Below are positions 41,810-50,606 of a DNA stretch of 64,000 bases, piece by piece. Positions within the stretch are counted from its first letter, which is position 1. Each line of letters opens with the position of its first letter. Origin of the DNA: Nafulsella turpanensis ZLM-10 (GTDB lineage Bacteria > Bacteroidota > Bacteroidia > Cytophagales > Cyclobacteriaceae); NCBI RefSeq assembly GCF_000346615.1, contig NZ_ANNU01000044.1, positions 1 to 64,000 of the forward strand, read 5' to 3'. The position numbers and the translations under genes are program-made. Under the pieces are notes generated by a model. It saw only the letters and a list, made by a program, of their open reading frames with translations. It searched no databases and was not told where the DNA came from.

Positions 41810-43039
41810 ATGGAGCAATTGAATTTTGAGCATGCGTATCAATTAAAGAAACTGGAGCTGGAGGCTTTGCTGGAGGTTACGCAGGCAATCAATAATAACC
41901 TGCCGGAAGAGCAGCTCTACCGAATTTTTTATTTTACTCTAAGGGCAAACCTTAATATCGGCAAGTTTGCCCTGTATGTATATGAGCGAGGGCAGTGGGT
42001 GTGCAAAGTCCACCATAGCAATACCTACGACTTTAAAGGACTTCCACTCGAAAAAACAGTGGTAAGGGAAATCCAGGAATTAAGTGGTACGGAAGAGCTG
42101 CCGGAGGTATATCGAAAAGAATTTCAGCAGGTATTTCCTATCAAGCACAAGGACCAGATACTCGCTTATATGTTCCTGAACAATGGAATGAAGCAGTTGC
42201 ACGAAAATGATGGAGAATTGAAGTTCGTCCGTGCGCTCACCAATATAACCATTGTGGCCATCGAAAATAAAAAGTTGGCCAGGCAGCAACTCGAGCAGAA
42301 AGCCATTCAGAAGGAGCTGGAAATTGCGAAAGACGTACAGCGCTTCCTTTTCCCAAGCATCCTCCCCAATACCGATAGCTTACAGGTAACGGCCCAGTAC
42401 CTGCCACACCACCAGGTAGGTGGAGATTATTACGATTTTATTCAAATAGGAGAAAACAGGTTTCTCGTTTGTGTCGCCGATGTTTCGGGTAAAGGAGTAC
42501 CGGCCGCTATTTTAATGGCAAACTTCCAGGCTTCCCTGCGCACAATGGTGCGACAGACGTTAAACTTACGCGAAATTGTTCATGAGCTCAATCATCAGGT
42601 GATGCAGAATGCCCACGGCGAAAATTTTATCACTGCCTTTTTTGGTCTTTATGATAAGGAGCAGGCTTGCCTGCAGTATGTAAACTCCGGCCATAACCCT
42701 CCCTTCCTTATCCGGAGAGATAAGCCGGGGATAAGTATGATGGAAGGAGGTAGTACCATTCTGGGGATTTTAAATGAGCTGCCCTTCTTAAAAGTGGGAG
42801 AGGTAAAAGATTTGCATGACTTTTTATTGTTCTGCTATACCGATGGCCTCACCGAAACCTTTAATGAACAGGAAGAGGTATGGGGCCCGGAGCAGTTAGA
42901 GGCTTACCTGGAAAAGAACCAGCAGGCTGGGGTGGAACAACTCATGGATGGAATTATTCAGGAAATTGACCGCTTTCGCGATGGGCACCCGCACCACGAC
43001 GATATAACCATGCTGGCCTGTGCCTACAAAGCACTTTAG
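41810..43039 (+). CDS. GAF-PP2C (SpoIIE/RsbU-like) serine phosphatase
   Basis: This is a 409-residue protein. The first 160 residues form a GAF-like domain (LEVTQAINNNLPEEQLYRIFYFTLR; FVRALTNITIVAIENKKLARQQ). A coiled-coil linker precedes the PP2C-type domain (about 170-405), which has QYLPHHQVGGDYYDFIQIGENRFLVCVADVSGKGVPAAILMAN, a typical metal site. LLFCYTDGLTETFNEQ and HHDDITMLAC are the later Asp motifs. Such phosphatases control partner-switch pathways via STAS proteins, though none is next door. It is translationally packed, one base after the permease stop. Confidence 0.88.
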   Translation: MEQLNFEHAYQLKKLELEALLEVTQAINNNLPEEQLYRIFYFTLRANLNIGKFALYVYERGQWVCKVHHSNTYDFKGLPLEKTVVREIQELSGTEELPEVYRKEFQQVFPIKHKDQILAYMFLNNGMKQLHENDGELKFVRALTNITIVAIENKKLARQQLEQKAIQKELEIAKDVQRFLFPSILPNTDSLQVTAQYLPHHQVGGDYYDFIQIGENRFLVCVADVSGKGVPAAILMANFQASLRTMVRQTLNLREIVHELNHQVMQNAHGENFITAFFGLYDKEQACLQYVNSGHNPPFLIRRDKPGISMMEGGSTILGILNELPFLKVGEVKDLHDFLLFCYTDGLTETFNEQEEVWGPEQLEAYLEKNQQAGVEQLMDGIIQEIDRFRDGHPHHDDITMLACAYKAL

Positions 43040-43041
43040 CC

Positions 43042-43668
43042 ATGTATCTTCATTTTACACCGGCACCGGTACAATGGGCCTTTCCCCGCTATACATGGCA
43101 CAGGAGCAGAACGGCCAAAACTATTTACCTGACCTTCGATGATGGCCCGGTACCGGAAGTAACTCCTTTTGTACTGGACGTACTGGAGCAGTTTAATGCC
43201 AAAGCCACTTTTTTTTGCGTGGGCGATAATGTACGCAAGCATCCGGAGATATTGAACAGGGCGCTCGCGGCAGGGCATCAGGTAGGTAACCACACCTTTA
43301 ACCACCTGAAGGGCAGCAAAACGGGAAAGGATGAATATCTCCTGAATGTGCAGCAATGCACGGATGAAATCAAAAGCGCAGGCGGTACTTCTCCGGGGCT
43401 TTTTCGTCCTCCCTATGGTCGTATCAGGAAAGAACAGGCAAAGGCGCTCCTACCTCACTACGAAATGATTATGTGGGATGTATTGTCGGCCGATTATGAT
43501 CAGTCTCTTTCTGCTGAAAGCTGCCTCAGGAAAAGTATCAGGTATACCAAGAATGGCTCCATTGTTGTTTTTCACGATAATCCCAAAGCGTTCGGGAATC
43601 TCTCCCTGGTATTGCCCCGCTACCTCCAACATTTTACCAACTTAGGCTACGCTTTTCAATCTTTATGA
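43042..43668 (+). CDS. polysaccharide deacetylase (NodB domain)
   Basis: This is a 208-residue carbohydrate esterase of family 4, which removes N-acetyl groups from chitin- or peptidoglycan-like sugars. Metal and catalytic motifs are visible: TFDDGPVP near 33, NHTFNH near 83, and RPPYGR near 117. There is no signal peptide, so it may be cytoplasmic, or it may act on a lipid-linked glycan. It lies between the PP2C gene and a second glycosyltransferase gene that starts inside its stop (ATGA). Confidence 0.88.
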   Translation: MYLHFTPAPVQWAFPRYTWHRSRTAKTIYLTFDDGPVPEVTPFVLDVLEQFNAKATFFCVGDNVRKHPEILNRALAAGHQVGNHTFNHLKGSKTGKDEYLLNVQQCTDEIKSAGGTSPGLFRPPYGRIRKEQAKALLPHYEMIMWDVLSADYDQSLSAESCLRKSIRYTKNGSIVVFHDNPKAFGNLSLVLPRYLQHFTNLGYAFQSL

Positions 43669-44780
43669 GTCTGTTGTACAGCATAGCGCTTGCAGCCATT
43701 TTGCTCCTGCTGGGCGTAAAGCTGGCGGCTTGCTGGCTACTCCGGACTAGCAGAGAGGCTGAAGCATCGGCTATGGAGCAGTGGCCACCAGTGGCAGTTT
43801 TGCTGGCCGTCCGAAATGAAGCACCCCGTCTTTCCCGCTGCCTGAACGCTCTCTCCGCATTGGACTACCCTGCCGAAAAGCTACAGGTATGGATAGGCAA
43901 CGATGCTTCGGAGGATGAGACAAAAGCCGTGGCCGGGGCTTTTTGCCAGGGCAGGGCTGGCTGGAGAGTGCTGGATATTGAGGAGGATTGGGGGCAGGCA
44001 AAAGGAAAAGCCAATGTACTTGCCCAATTAGCCCATGCAGCAGGGGAGGAGCCTGAGTTTTTCTTTATCACCGATGCCGATGTAGCTGTTTCCGCCTCAT
44101 GGATTAAGTCAATGCTTGGCCACTTTACTCCTGAAGTCGCTATTGTTTCCGGGACCTGTATAGTAGAAGGCCGGCACTTTTTTGCCCGTATGCAACGCTT
44201 CGACTGGGCTTTAAACCAGGGGCTTGCCAAAGCTTACAGCCTGTTGCGTGGAGCGAAAAAAACGTTAACTGTCTTTGGGAATAACATGGCCGTTCGGAAG
44301 GAAGCTTATCGGAAAGTTGGGGGCTTTGCGTCCATTCCTTTTTCCGTTACCGAGGATTTTGAACTTCACCGGCAGTTGAGCAGGCTGGGCTACAGGAGCC
44401 TCCATACCCTGGATCCGACAGCAAAATCGCATACCTTACCCATTGAGCGGTGGAAAAACCTGCTTCACCAGCGGAGGCGCTGGATGGAAGGGGCACTGCA
44501 GTTACCATGGTTTATGGTCACTATACTATTTGTGCAGGCCCTGTTCTTTCCGGCTGTTTTGCTGCTTTTATTTGTAAGTCCTTTGCTTGGCGTTGGGGTA
44601 TGGATTGCAAAAGTCTGGCTGCAGCGGTTGGTTGTCCGTCAGTTTTTCAGCAGGATTCAGGAGCCCTCATCATTGCCATTCTTCGGTTTTGAAATTTATT
44701 TGCTGTTCCTGGGGTTGAACCTCCTTGTTTTTTACCTGCTGCCGTTTTCCTTCAGCTGGAAAGGGAGAAGGTACCGCTAA
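43665..44780 (+). CDS. glycosyltransferase family 2, membrane-bound
   Basis: This 371-residue enzyme is related to the first GT2 in the operon. It has an N-terminal helix (about 3-25) and the GT-A motifs VAVLLAVRNEAPRLSRCLNAL, GNDASEDETKA and FITDADVAVSASW. QRRRWMEGALQLPW is the QxxRW block near 266. C-terminal membrane helices are at about 285-360. It is the last gene of the tight operon and probably extends the same glycan. The roughly 230 bp behind it have no gene. Confidence 0.87.
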   Translation: MSLLYSIALAAILLLLGVKLAACWLLRTSREAEASAMEQWPPVAVLLAVRNEAPRLSRCLNALSALDYPAEKLQVWIGNDASEDETKAVAGAFCQGRAGWRVLDIEEDWGQAKGKANVLAQLAHAAGEEPEFFFITDADVAVSASWIKSMLGHFTPEVAIVSGTCIVEGRHFFARMQRFDWALNQGLAKAYSLLRGAKKTLTVFGNNMAVRKEAYRKVGGFASIPFSVTEDFELHRQLSRLGYRSLHTLDPTAKSHTLPIERWKNLLHQRRRWMEGALQLPWFMVTILFVQALFFPAVLLLLFVSPLLGVGVWIAKVWLQRLVVRQFFSRIQEPSSLPFFGFEIYLLFLGLNLLVFYLLPFSFSWKGRRYR

Positions 44781-45010
44781 ATATTTAAGCTGCATACCCG
44801 GATGGCAGGGGTGCAGATTTCAAATCATACGGGAATCCCTTTTCAGGCTTAGCTTATAAAAGAGGGGCTTTCCTCCTGCTGTAATAGGAGAGGGAGCACA
44901 TGGAAGGAGGAATGGCTATGGAGGATTCTTTGGGCAATGACCGAATTCCATTAAGTTTGCAGCTTGTAAAAGTTAAATGGCAATTTTTTACTCAAACAGC
45001 CTAATAGGAA
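44781..45010. other. intergenic, no recognised gene
   Basis: I see no convincing open frame, terminator or promoter in this stretch, apart from purine-rich sequence. It separates the envelope operon from tatD. Confidence 0.5.
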
Positions 45011-45784
45011 ATGAACCACTGGATAGACAGCCACGCACACATATACGATAAAGCGTTCGACAAGGACCGATCGGAGGTAATTAACAAATGCAGAGATGAA
45101 GGTATGCTGCAGATATATATGCCAAATGTCGACCACACCTCTATTGACCGGATGCTGGAGACAGAGGCGCGTTACCCCGAATGTGTTGCCACGATGGGGC
45201 TGCACCCCTGCTCCGTAAATAAAGATTTTGAAAAGGAACTGTACAAGGTGGAAGAATGGCTCGATAAAAGACCTTTTGCAGCAGTTGGAGAGATAGGAAT
45301 AGACCTCTACTGGGATAAAACTTTTTTACCCCAGCAGGAAGAGGCGTTCAGAATTCAAACCCGCTGGGCCAAAGAAAAAGGGATACCTGTTATAATCCAC
45401 TGCAGGGAAGCTTTTGCAGAAACGCTTGCCCTGGTAGAGGAACTCAGAGATGAAAACTTCAGGGGAGTATTCCATTGCTTTACAGGCACACTCGAAGAGG
45501 CGGAAAAGGCAGTTGACCTGGGGCTTTTCCTGGGCATAGGAGGAGTCGCTACGTTTAAAAATGGTGGGCTGGATAAGGTACTGCCACATATTGATTTAAA
45601 GAACCTGGTGCTCGAAACCGATAGCCCTTACCTTGCGCCGGTCCCTCACAGAGGCAAGCGCAATTCCCCTTCGTACATTCCGCTGGTAGCTCAAAGGCTT
45701 GCGGAGCTAAGTGGCAAGAGCCTGGAGGAGGTATATACTATCACCACTGCCAACACTCAAAACCTGTTCAGTGCAAATGATTAA
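45011..45784 (+). CDS. TatD-family metal-dependent deoxyribonuclease
   Basis: The 257-residue TIM-barrel hydrolase of the TatD family uses divalent metals for 3'-5' DNA exonuclease action. Ligands are DSHAHIYDKAFD near 5, GEIGIDLYW near 92 with Glu, HCREAFAETL near 127, FHCFTGTLEEAEKA near 152 and ETDSPYLAPVPHRGKRN near 203. It is most similar to YcfH/TatD types. The stop is overlapped by the asparaginase ATG. Confidence 0.9.
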   Translation: MNHWIDSHAHIYDKAFDKDRSEVINKCRDEGMLQIYMPNVDHTSIDRMLETEARYPECVATMGLHPCSVNKDFEKELYKVEEWLDKRPFAAVGEIGIDLYWDKTFLPQQEEAFRIQTRWAKEKGIPVIIHCREAFAETLALVEELRDENFRGVFHCFTGTLEEAEKAVDLGLFLGIGGVATFKNGGLDKVLPHIDLKNLVLETDSPYLAPVPHRGKRNSPSYIPLVAQRLAELSGKSLEEVYTITTANTQNLFSAND

Positions 45785-46850
45785 CTCAAAGATTCACATA
45801 AACACAGCGGCTCCTGAAAATCCGGAAGCAAATTTACTCATCATTTATACCGGCGGAACGGTAGGAATGGTATACGATGAAAAAGGAGCACTGGTGCCAT
45901 TCGATTTTCAGCAGATACTGGATAAAATCCCCTCCCTGAGTCGATATAACCTATTATTAACCGTAATTTCTTTTGTAGAACTTATCGACAGTTCTAATGC
46001 TACCCCTGAAACCTGGCAGGAAATCGGAGACATAATTAATGAGAACTATAACAATTACGACGGATTCGTAGTTTTGCACGGGACGGATACAATGGCGTAC
46101 AGTGCTTCGGCAGTCAGCTTTATGCTGCAGGGGCTTAACAAGCCTGTTGTTTTTACCGGAGCACAATTACCTATTGGAGCCGTTAGGACCGATGCAAGGG
46201 AAAACCTGGTTACTGCCCTGGAAATTGCATCGGCTAAAAGAACTGACGGAGCACCCATAGTACCGGAAGTGTGCATTTATTTTAACTACCGGCTGTTGCG
46301 GGGTAACAGAGCCCGCAAGGTACAGAGTGTGCATTTCGATGCATTTGAATCTAATAATTACCCTCTGCTGGCAGAAGCAGGGGTGGAGATATTGTTTAAT
46401 GAAGCTTTTATTCGTCCTTACCAGGCAAACAGCCAACTGAATTACCATCGAAATTTTAGTAAACAGGTTTTAATCCTGAAGTTGTTTCCGGGAATTAGCC
46501 AGGAGGTAGTAGAAAATATGCTGAACGTTCCGGGGCTAAAAGGAGTGGTGCTGGAGACTTTTGGCTCAGGTAATGCGCCCACTTTCCCGTGGTTCATCAG
46601 GGCACTTGAAAAAATTATAGCCAATGGGGTAGTGGTACTTAACATATCGCAATGCCATGGCGGAAAGGTAATGCAGGGAAGGTACGGAACCAGTAAGTTG
46701 CTGGAAGACATAGGGGTATTGAGTGGGGCAGATATGACCACAGAAGCAGCTATGACAAAGACAATGTTATTACTTGGCGAAGATTATTCTGTGAACCGTC
46801 TGAAAAGCGAATTTTCAGTGCCCTTGTGTGGGGAAATGGCCGGGGATTAG
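45777..46850 (+). CDS. ansA: type I L-asparaginase, cytoplasmic
   Basis: This enzyme hydrolyses L-asparagine to aspartate and ammonia and has 357 residues. The catalytic Thr lies in IYTGGTVGM near residue 26, and the second Thr-Lys site lies in VVLHGTDTMAYSASAVSFM near 104. There is no signal peptide, as for cytosolic type I. I chose the ATG at 45777 overlapping tatD's stop (eight bases) over an earlier in-frame start inside tatD. The downstream 85 bp lead to the tRNA gene. Confidence 0.9.
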   Translation: MINSKIHINTAAPENPEANLLIIYTGGTVGMVYDEKGALVPFDFQQILDKIPSLSRYNLLLTVISFVELIDSSNATPETWQEIGDIINENYNNYDGFVVLHGTDTMAYSASAVSFMLQGLNKPVVFTGAQLPIGAVRTDARENLVTALEIASAKRTDGAPIVPEVCIYFNYRLLRGNRARKVQSVHFDAFESNNYPLLAEAGVEILFNEAFIRPYQANSQLNYHRNFSKQVLILKLFPGISQEVVENMLNVPGLKGVVLETFGSGNAPTFPWFIRALEKIIANGVVVLNISQCHGGKVMQGRYGTSKLLEDIGVLSGADMTTEAAMTKTMLLLGEDYSVNRLKSEFSVPLCGEMAGD

Positions 46851-46872
46851 TCGTTAAAAAATGGATTATATA

Positions 46873-46904
46873 TTTGCATAAAGCGTTTTTTATCTATTTA
46901 TTTG
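46873..46904 (+). promoter_or_regulatory. candidate promoter of tRNA-Ser
   Basis: TTTG at 46873-46876 is followed after 20 bp by TTTATTTG at 46897-46904, one mismatch from the -7 consensus. The tRNA starts 31 bp after it. TATATTTG at 46869 is a second possible -7 element. Confidence 0.35.
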
Positions 46905-46934
46905 TGCCTTATTGCTTTGAAATATTACTTACAC

Positions 46935-47023
46935 AGAGAGGTGGCCGAGTGGCTTAAGGCGCACGCCTGGAAAGTGTGTATACCCTTCACGGGGTATCGA
47001 GGGTTCGAATCCCTCTCTCTCTG
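46935..47023 (+). tRNA. tRNA-Ser (anticodon GGA)
   Basis: The acceptor stem AGAGAGG pairs with TCTCTCT before the discriminator G. The D-arm is GCCGAGTGGCTTAAGGC. The anticodon loop is CTGGAAA with anticodon GGA at 46969-46971, the variable arm is long, and the T-arm is GAGGGTTCGAATCCCTC. The length of 89 nt fits a class II serine tRNA. The 3' CCA is not encoded. Confidence 0.95.
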
Positions 47024-47103
47024 CTGATTTTTTTAAAATCAATAAATACAACTTGAAATTAAATCTAACCTATTTAACACCAGTACTTACTAACAACTAA
47101 ACT

Positions 47104-47952
47104 ATGAAAAAGTTATTCGCTTTATTGATGCTTTTTAGTGTAATGAGCTTCGGTAATTCTACTGCCGTTTTTGCGCAGGATGTAGAAACTGAAGCTGTTG
47201 AGGAAACGGCCGTTGAAGATACTGCTGCTGTGGAAGAAGAAGTAGTTGAAACGCCCCCAGTTGCTATTGAGCCGGCTGCCGAAGAAGCAGAATTTGAAGG
47301 AGAAGAAAGTGAAAATTTCCATCAGGTAGTAAAAAGATACTTTATCGATGGTGGTTGGGAATTTATGGGCATTGTATTGCTGTGTCTGATCCTTGGTCTT
47401 GCCATTGCAATTGAAAGAATTATTACCCTTAATATGGCTACCACCAATACAAAGAAGCTTTTAGCTAATGTAGAAGATGCACTTGCCACTGGCGGCATCG
47501 AAGGAGCCAAAGAAGTTACCCGTAATAACAGCAGCCCAATCGCTTCTATTTTTACCCAGGGCTTAATGCGTAGCTCAGAAGGTATCGATATGGTAGAAAA
47601 GTCTATTATTTCTTACGGTTCTGTAGAAATGGGTCGTCTTGAAAAAGGACTGGTGTGGATTTCTCTTTTTATCTCTCTGGCTCCAATGCTTGGGTTCATG
47701 GGTACGGTAATTGGTATGATTCAGGCATTTGATGCGATTGAGCAGGCTGGTGATATTTCTCCTGTTGTTGTGGCAAATGGTATTAAAGTGGCCCTTTTAA
47801 CAACAGTAGCCGGTCTTATTGTTGCCATTATCCTTCAGTTATTTTATAACTACTGCGTATCGAAAATCGACTCTATCGTGAATAAGATGGAAGATGCTTC
47901 TATCGCCCTGGTTGACCTTTTGGTGAAGCACCAGCTAACTACCAGAAGATAA
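47104..47952 (+). CDS. exbB: MotA/TolQ/ExbB proton channel protein
   Basis: This is a 282-residue subunit of the proton channel that energises TonB-type outer membrane uptake. The N-terminus is unusual: a signal-like segment (about 1-25, LFALLMLFSVMSFGNSTAVFA), then a 50-residue stretch of Glu, Ala and Val (EETAVEDTAAVEEEVVETPPV). The first membrane helix is near 80-98 (FMGIVLLCLILGLAIAIERI), and two more span about 180-240 (FISLAPMLGFMGTVIGMIQAF, VALLTTVAGLIVAIILQLFY). The core is standard. It heads a four-gene operon with exbD genes. Confidence 0.9.
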   Translation: MKKLFALLMLFSVMSFGNSTAVFAQDVETEAVEETAVEDTAAVEEEVVETPPVAIEPAAEEAEFEGEESENFHQVVKRYFIDGGWEFMGIVLLCLILGLAIAIERIITLNMATTNTKKLLANVEDALATGGIEGAKEVTRNNSSPIASIFTQGLMRSSEGIDMVEKSIISYGSVEMGRLEKGLVWISLFISLAPMLGFMGTVIGMIQAFDAIEQAGDISPVVVANGIKVALLTTVAGLIVAIILQLFYNYCVSKIDSIVNKMEDASIALVDLLVKHQLTTRR

Positions 47953-48008
47953 TTTACCTTTAGGTAGATAGAAGGTTCTTAAATCATAAACGAAAATTTA
48001 ACAAGAGT

Positions 48009-48344
48009 ATGGAAGAGAGTTCAAGCTTTTTCGATATAGCACTATATGTGGGATATTTTCTGGTAATCGTGGCTGCTGTTGCTGCCATTGTTCTGCCCCT
48101 GATTAAATCCTTTAGCAATCCTCGCAGCCTCTTAGCGATTGGCGGCGGAATTTTAGCCCTGGCTGTAATTTTTCTGATAGGATATGCGTTAGCAGATAGT
48201 GAAGTAATGCCTTATTATGCCCGTTACAGCCTTGATGGTGGTGGCGGTAAGATTATAGGAGGTGCCATTATTACCATGTATATTCTACTTGGCCTGGCGC
48301 TCCTTAGCATTGCGGTTACAGAAGTTTCTAAACTATTTAGATAA
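48009..48344 (+). CDS. small membrane protein of the ExbB/ExbD operon
   Basis: The protein is 111 residues with three hydrophobic helices (about 8-35, 42-65, 80-105). I recognise no domain. A similar gene stands between exbB and exbD in other Bacteroidota, as I recall. Its position in the operon suggests that it is a part of the complex or an assembly factor. The stop is eight bases before the first exbD. Confidence 0.75.
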   Translation: MEESSSFFDIALYVGYFLVIVAAVAAIVLPLIKSFSNPRSLLAIGGGILALAVIFLIGYALADSEVMPYYARYSLDGGGGKIIGGAIITMYILLGLALLSIAVTEVSKLFR

Positions 48345-48351
48345 TTAAATT

Positions 48352-48909
48352 ATGGCAAGAAAGAAAGACAGAGGAACACCGGAAGTTAACTCAGGCTCCA
48401 TGGCCGATATCGCTTTCCTTCTGCTGGTGTTCTTCCTCGTAACCACAACAATCCCGAACGAAAAGGGCTTGTTGTTACAACTTCCTGCAAAGCCGGACCC
48501 AAACCAGCCGCCACCGGAAGTAAAGCTTAATGACCGGAATATCTTTAAGGTGCTGATCAACTCAGAAGACCGCCTGTTGGTGGAAGATGAGCCGCTCAAT
48601 GACCCCAGCAAACTGAAGGAGATGGTGAAAGAATTCGTGATGAATCCGAATAACGATCCAACGCTTTCAGAAAGTCCTCAGGATGCCATTGTTTCCCTGA
48701 AGAACAACCGTGGTACCAGCTACGAAATGTTTATAACGGTGCTGGATGAACTGCAGGGAGCCTATTATGAAATATATGCTGAGAGAGCAGGAGTGTCACC
48801 AGAAGAATTCCGTAACCTGGACCTGAATAATCCGGAAGAACGGGCAATATACGAGAGAGGAAGAGGAGATATCCCAATGGCGATATCCATTGCCCAACCA
48901 AGTAAATAA
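48352..48909 (+). CDS. exbD: ExbD/TolR-family protein, first copy
   Basis: The 185-residue periplasmic-domain subunit of the ExbB-ExbD complex starts with a basic stretch, RKKDRGTPEVNSGSMADIAFLLLVFFLVTT, with the membrane helix and the conserved Asp at the membrane entrance (ADIAFLLLVFF). The periplasmic part has LLVEDEPLNDPSKLKEMV and a C-terminal extension, in a beta-rich fold. It would transmit the proton flow to TonB. It is followed after 14 bp by a second copy. Confidence 0.9.
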   Translation: MARKKDRGTPEVNSGSMADIAFLLLVFFLVTTTIPNEKGLLLQLPAKPDPNQPPPEVKLNDRNIFKVLINSEDRLLVEDEPLNDPSKLKEMVKEFVMNPNNDPTLSESPQDAIVSLKNNRGTSYEMFITVLDELQGAYYEIYAERAGVSPEEFRNLDLNNPEERAIYERGRGDIPMAISIAQPSK

Positions 48910-48923
48910 AGAGGAGAAATATT

Positions 48924-49388
48924 ATGAGCAAGTTTCGTAAGAAGTCAAATACAAAGCAGGAAATACCAACCTCGGCCCTGCCGGATATTATCTTTATGCT
49001 TCTCTTCTTCTTCATGGTAACTACGGTTATGCGTGAGAATACAGTAAAAGTGGAGCAGCAGCTGCCACGTGCCGAGCAAATTAAAAAGCTCGAAAAAGTG
49101 GAACTGGTATCTTATGTATACATTGGTAAGCCCACAGAAACAAGCGTGTACGGTACAGAACCCAGAATTCAAATAAACGATGTGTTTATTGATGTAAAGG
49201 ATATCGTGCAGTTTGTAGAGGAAGAACGTTCTAAACTGAATGAAGCGGAAAAAAATCAGCTGACTATTTCCTTAAAGGTGGATAGTGAAGCAAAAATGGG
49301 TTTGATTACCGATGTTCAGGAAGAGCTGAAAGAAGCTAATGCCCTGAAGGTGATGTACTCCACCCCTCAGGAGATCGATCTGGATTAA
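48924..49388 (+). CDS. exbD: ExbD/TolR-family protein, second copy
   Basis: This 154-residue ExbD has the same start type: KFRKKSNTKQEIPTSALPDIIFMLLFFFMVTTVM, with the conserved Asp in PDIIFMLLFFF. The periplasmic domain has a different sequence from the first copy (KKLEKVELVSYVYIGKPTETS), so the two copies probably form a heteromer. A GAGGAG box lies 12 bp upstream. A terminator follows about 60 bp after its stop. Confidence 0.9.
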   Translation: MSKFRKKSNTKQEIPTSALPDIIFMLLFFFMVTTVMRENTVKVEQQLPRAEQIKKLEKVELVSYVYIGKPTETSVYGTEPRIQINDVFIDVKDIVQFVEEERSKLNEAEKNQLTISLKVDSEAKMGLITDVQEELKEANALKVMYSTPQEIDLD

Positions 49389-49445
49389 AAACAGGACCGG
49401 TTTTCCTATGCGAGAACCAAACCATTACAATAATTACAATATAAG

Positions 49446-49474
49446 AGCTCCTCTAAACAGAGGGGCTTTTTTTG
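49446..49474 (+). terminator. terminator after the ExbB/ExbD operon
   Basis: AGCTCCTCT pairs with AGAGGGGCT around AAAC, followed by TTTTTTT. It is a strong intrinsic terminator in the correct orientation. Confidence 0.8.
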
Positions 49475-49688
49475 TTTCCGGCCTGCCTTTTCACTTGAAG
49501 AGCCGCTTCTCCATGTTTCTCCCCGATAGGTTGGTTCCATTGCATGCCTCAGGTCCAAAGGCATATAGTCTTTCCCTGGAGCCCTGCACCTGCTCCGGAG
49601 GTGGCTTGAGCAGCCTCTCTAGCTATGGTATAATCCTTTGCTTGATTTTGGTTTATTTCCTGCCCAAAGCATGAAATCAGTTGAATAA

Positions 49689-49739
49689 GAAAAAGCCTTT
49701 ATCGATACCAGAAGGAGATCAGTAAAGGCTTTTCTTTTA
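49689..49739. terminator. bidirectional hairpin after amn and exbD
   Basis: AAAAAGCCTTTA pairs with TAAAGGCTTTTC over a 20-base loop, with T-runs on both sides. It can end both the minus-strand amn and any read-through from the left. Confidence 0.55.
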
Positions 49740-49807
49740 GATGGAGATTTAAATTTTGCCTGGTAAAAAGGCTCATGGATGAAGAGTGCGGGGAGTGTTA
49801 TCTGAAG

Positions 49808-50581
49808 TCATTCGAACTTCAGGTGTTTTACAGATTCACCCGAATCTCTTAACTCAATGAGAGAGTCGATGCCGATGTCCAGGTGTTTGGTTACATACAC
49901 ATCTGTTACTTTACGGTCGCTGGCTTCTGTTTTCACCCCTTCCGGAATCATCGGGTTGTCAGATACAAGCAGTAGGGCTCCATGCGGAATTTCATTCACA
50001 AAGCCGGTAATGAAGAGGGTGGCAGTTTCCATATCAACGCCCATAGCTCTGATGGAACGAAGGTACTCTTTAAACTCCTCATCATGCTCCCAAACACGGC
50101 GGTTAGTGGTGTAAACCGTACCTGTCCAGTAATCCATTTCGTGCTTCTTAATCATGGAAGAAACAGAGCGCTGGAGGCGGAAGGAGGGAAGGGCCGGAAT
50201 TTCGGGTGGCATATAGTCATTACTGGTTCCTTCGCCCCTGATGGCTGCAATAGGAAGAATAAGGTCGCCCAGCTTCGTTTTTTTCTTTAACCCGCCGCAT
50301 TTGCCCAGGAAGAGAGCCGCCTTTGGTTTAATGGCACTCAAAAGGTCCATTACAGTGGCAGCCATAGCACTGCCCATCCCAAAATTAATAATAGTGATGT
50401 CTTCGGCTGTGGCTGTTTGCATTGGCTTACTTTTTCCTATTACCGGAACCCCAAACTTCTCAGCAAACATTTCTACATAGCCGATGAAGTTGGTCAGTAA
50501 AATATATTCGCCAAACTTTTCGAGCGGAACACCAGTATAGCGGGGGAGCCAGTTGGCAACGATCTCTTCTTTTGTCTTCAT
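49808..50581 (-). CDS. amn: AMP nucleosidase
   Basis: This enzyme hydrolyses AMP to adenine and ribose 5-phosphate, and has 257 residues in the short form. It opens with MKTKEEIVANWLPRYTG. Motifs include FGMGSAMAATVMDLL, the phosphate-binding glycine loop, and GKCGGLKKKTKLGDLILPIAAIRGEGTSNDY. MGVDMETATLFI has the ribose-binding Met-Glu pair. It belongs to the nucleoside phosphorylase fold. It ends next to a divergent gene for an HsdR_N-like protein. Confidence 0.9.
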   Translation of the reverse strand: MKTKEEIVANWLPRYTGVPLEKFGEYILLTNFIGYVEMFAEKFGVPVIGKSKPMQTATAEDITIINFGMGSAMAATVMDLLSAIKPKAALFLGKCGGLKKKTKLGDLILPIAAIRGEGTSNDYMPPEIPALPSFRLQRSVSSMIKKHEMDYWTGTVYTTNRRVWEHDEEFKEYLRSIRAMGVDMETATLFITGFVNEIPHGALLLVSDNPMIPEGVKTEASDRKVTDVYVTKHLDIGIDSLIELRDSGESVKHLKFE

Positions 50582-50606
50582 ATTTATTTTGTTCTAATTT
50601 TACGCA

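Larger units (their letters stand above)
49389..49807. other. intergenic with two terminator hairpins
   Basis: This 419-bp stretch has no convincing gene. It holds the terminator at 49446 and the bidirectional hairpin at 49689. An 88-codon frame at 49408 overlaps the first terminator and has no database-like features, so I do not call it. Confidence 0.6.

Noticed and set aside
49408-49674. 88-codon frame after the second exbD
   Set aside because: It runs across the strong terminator at 49446 and has no recognisable motif.
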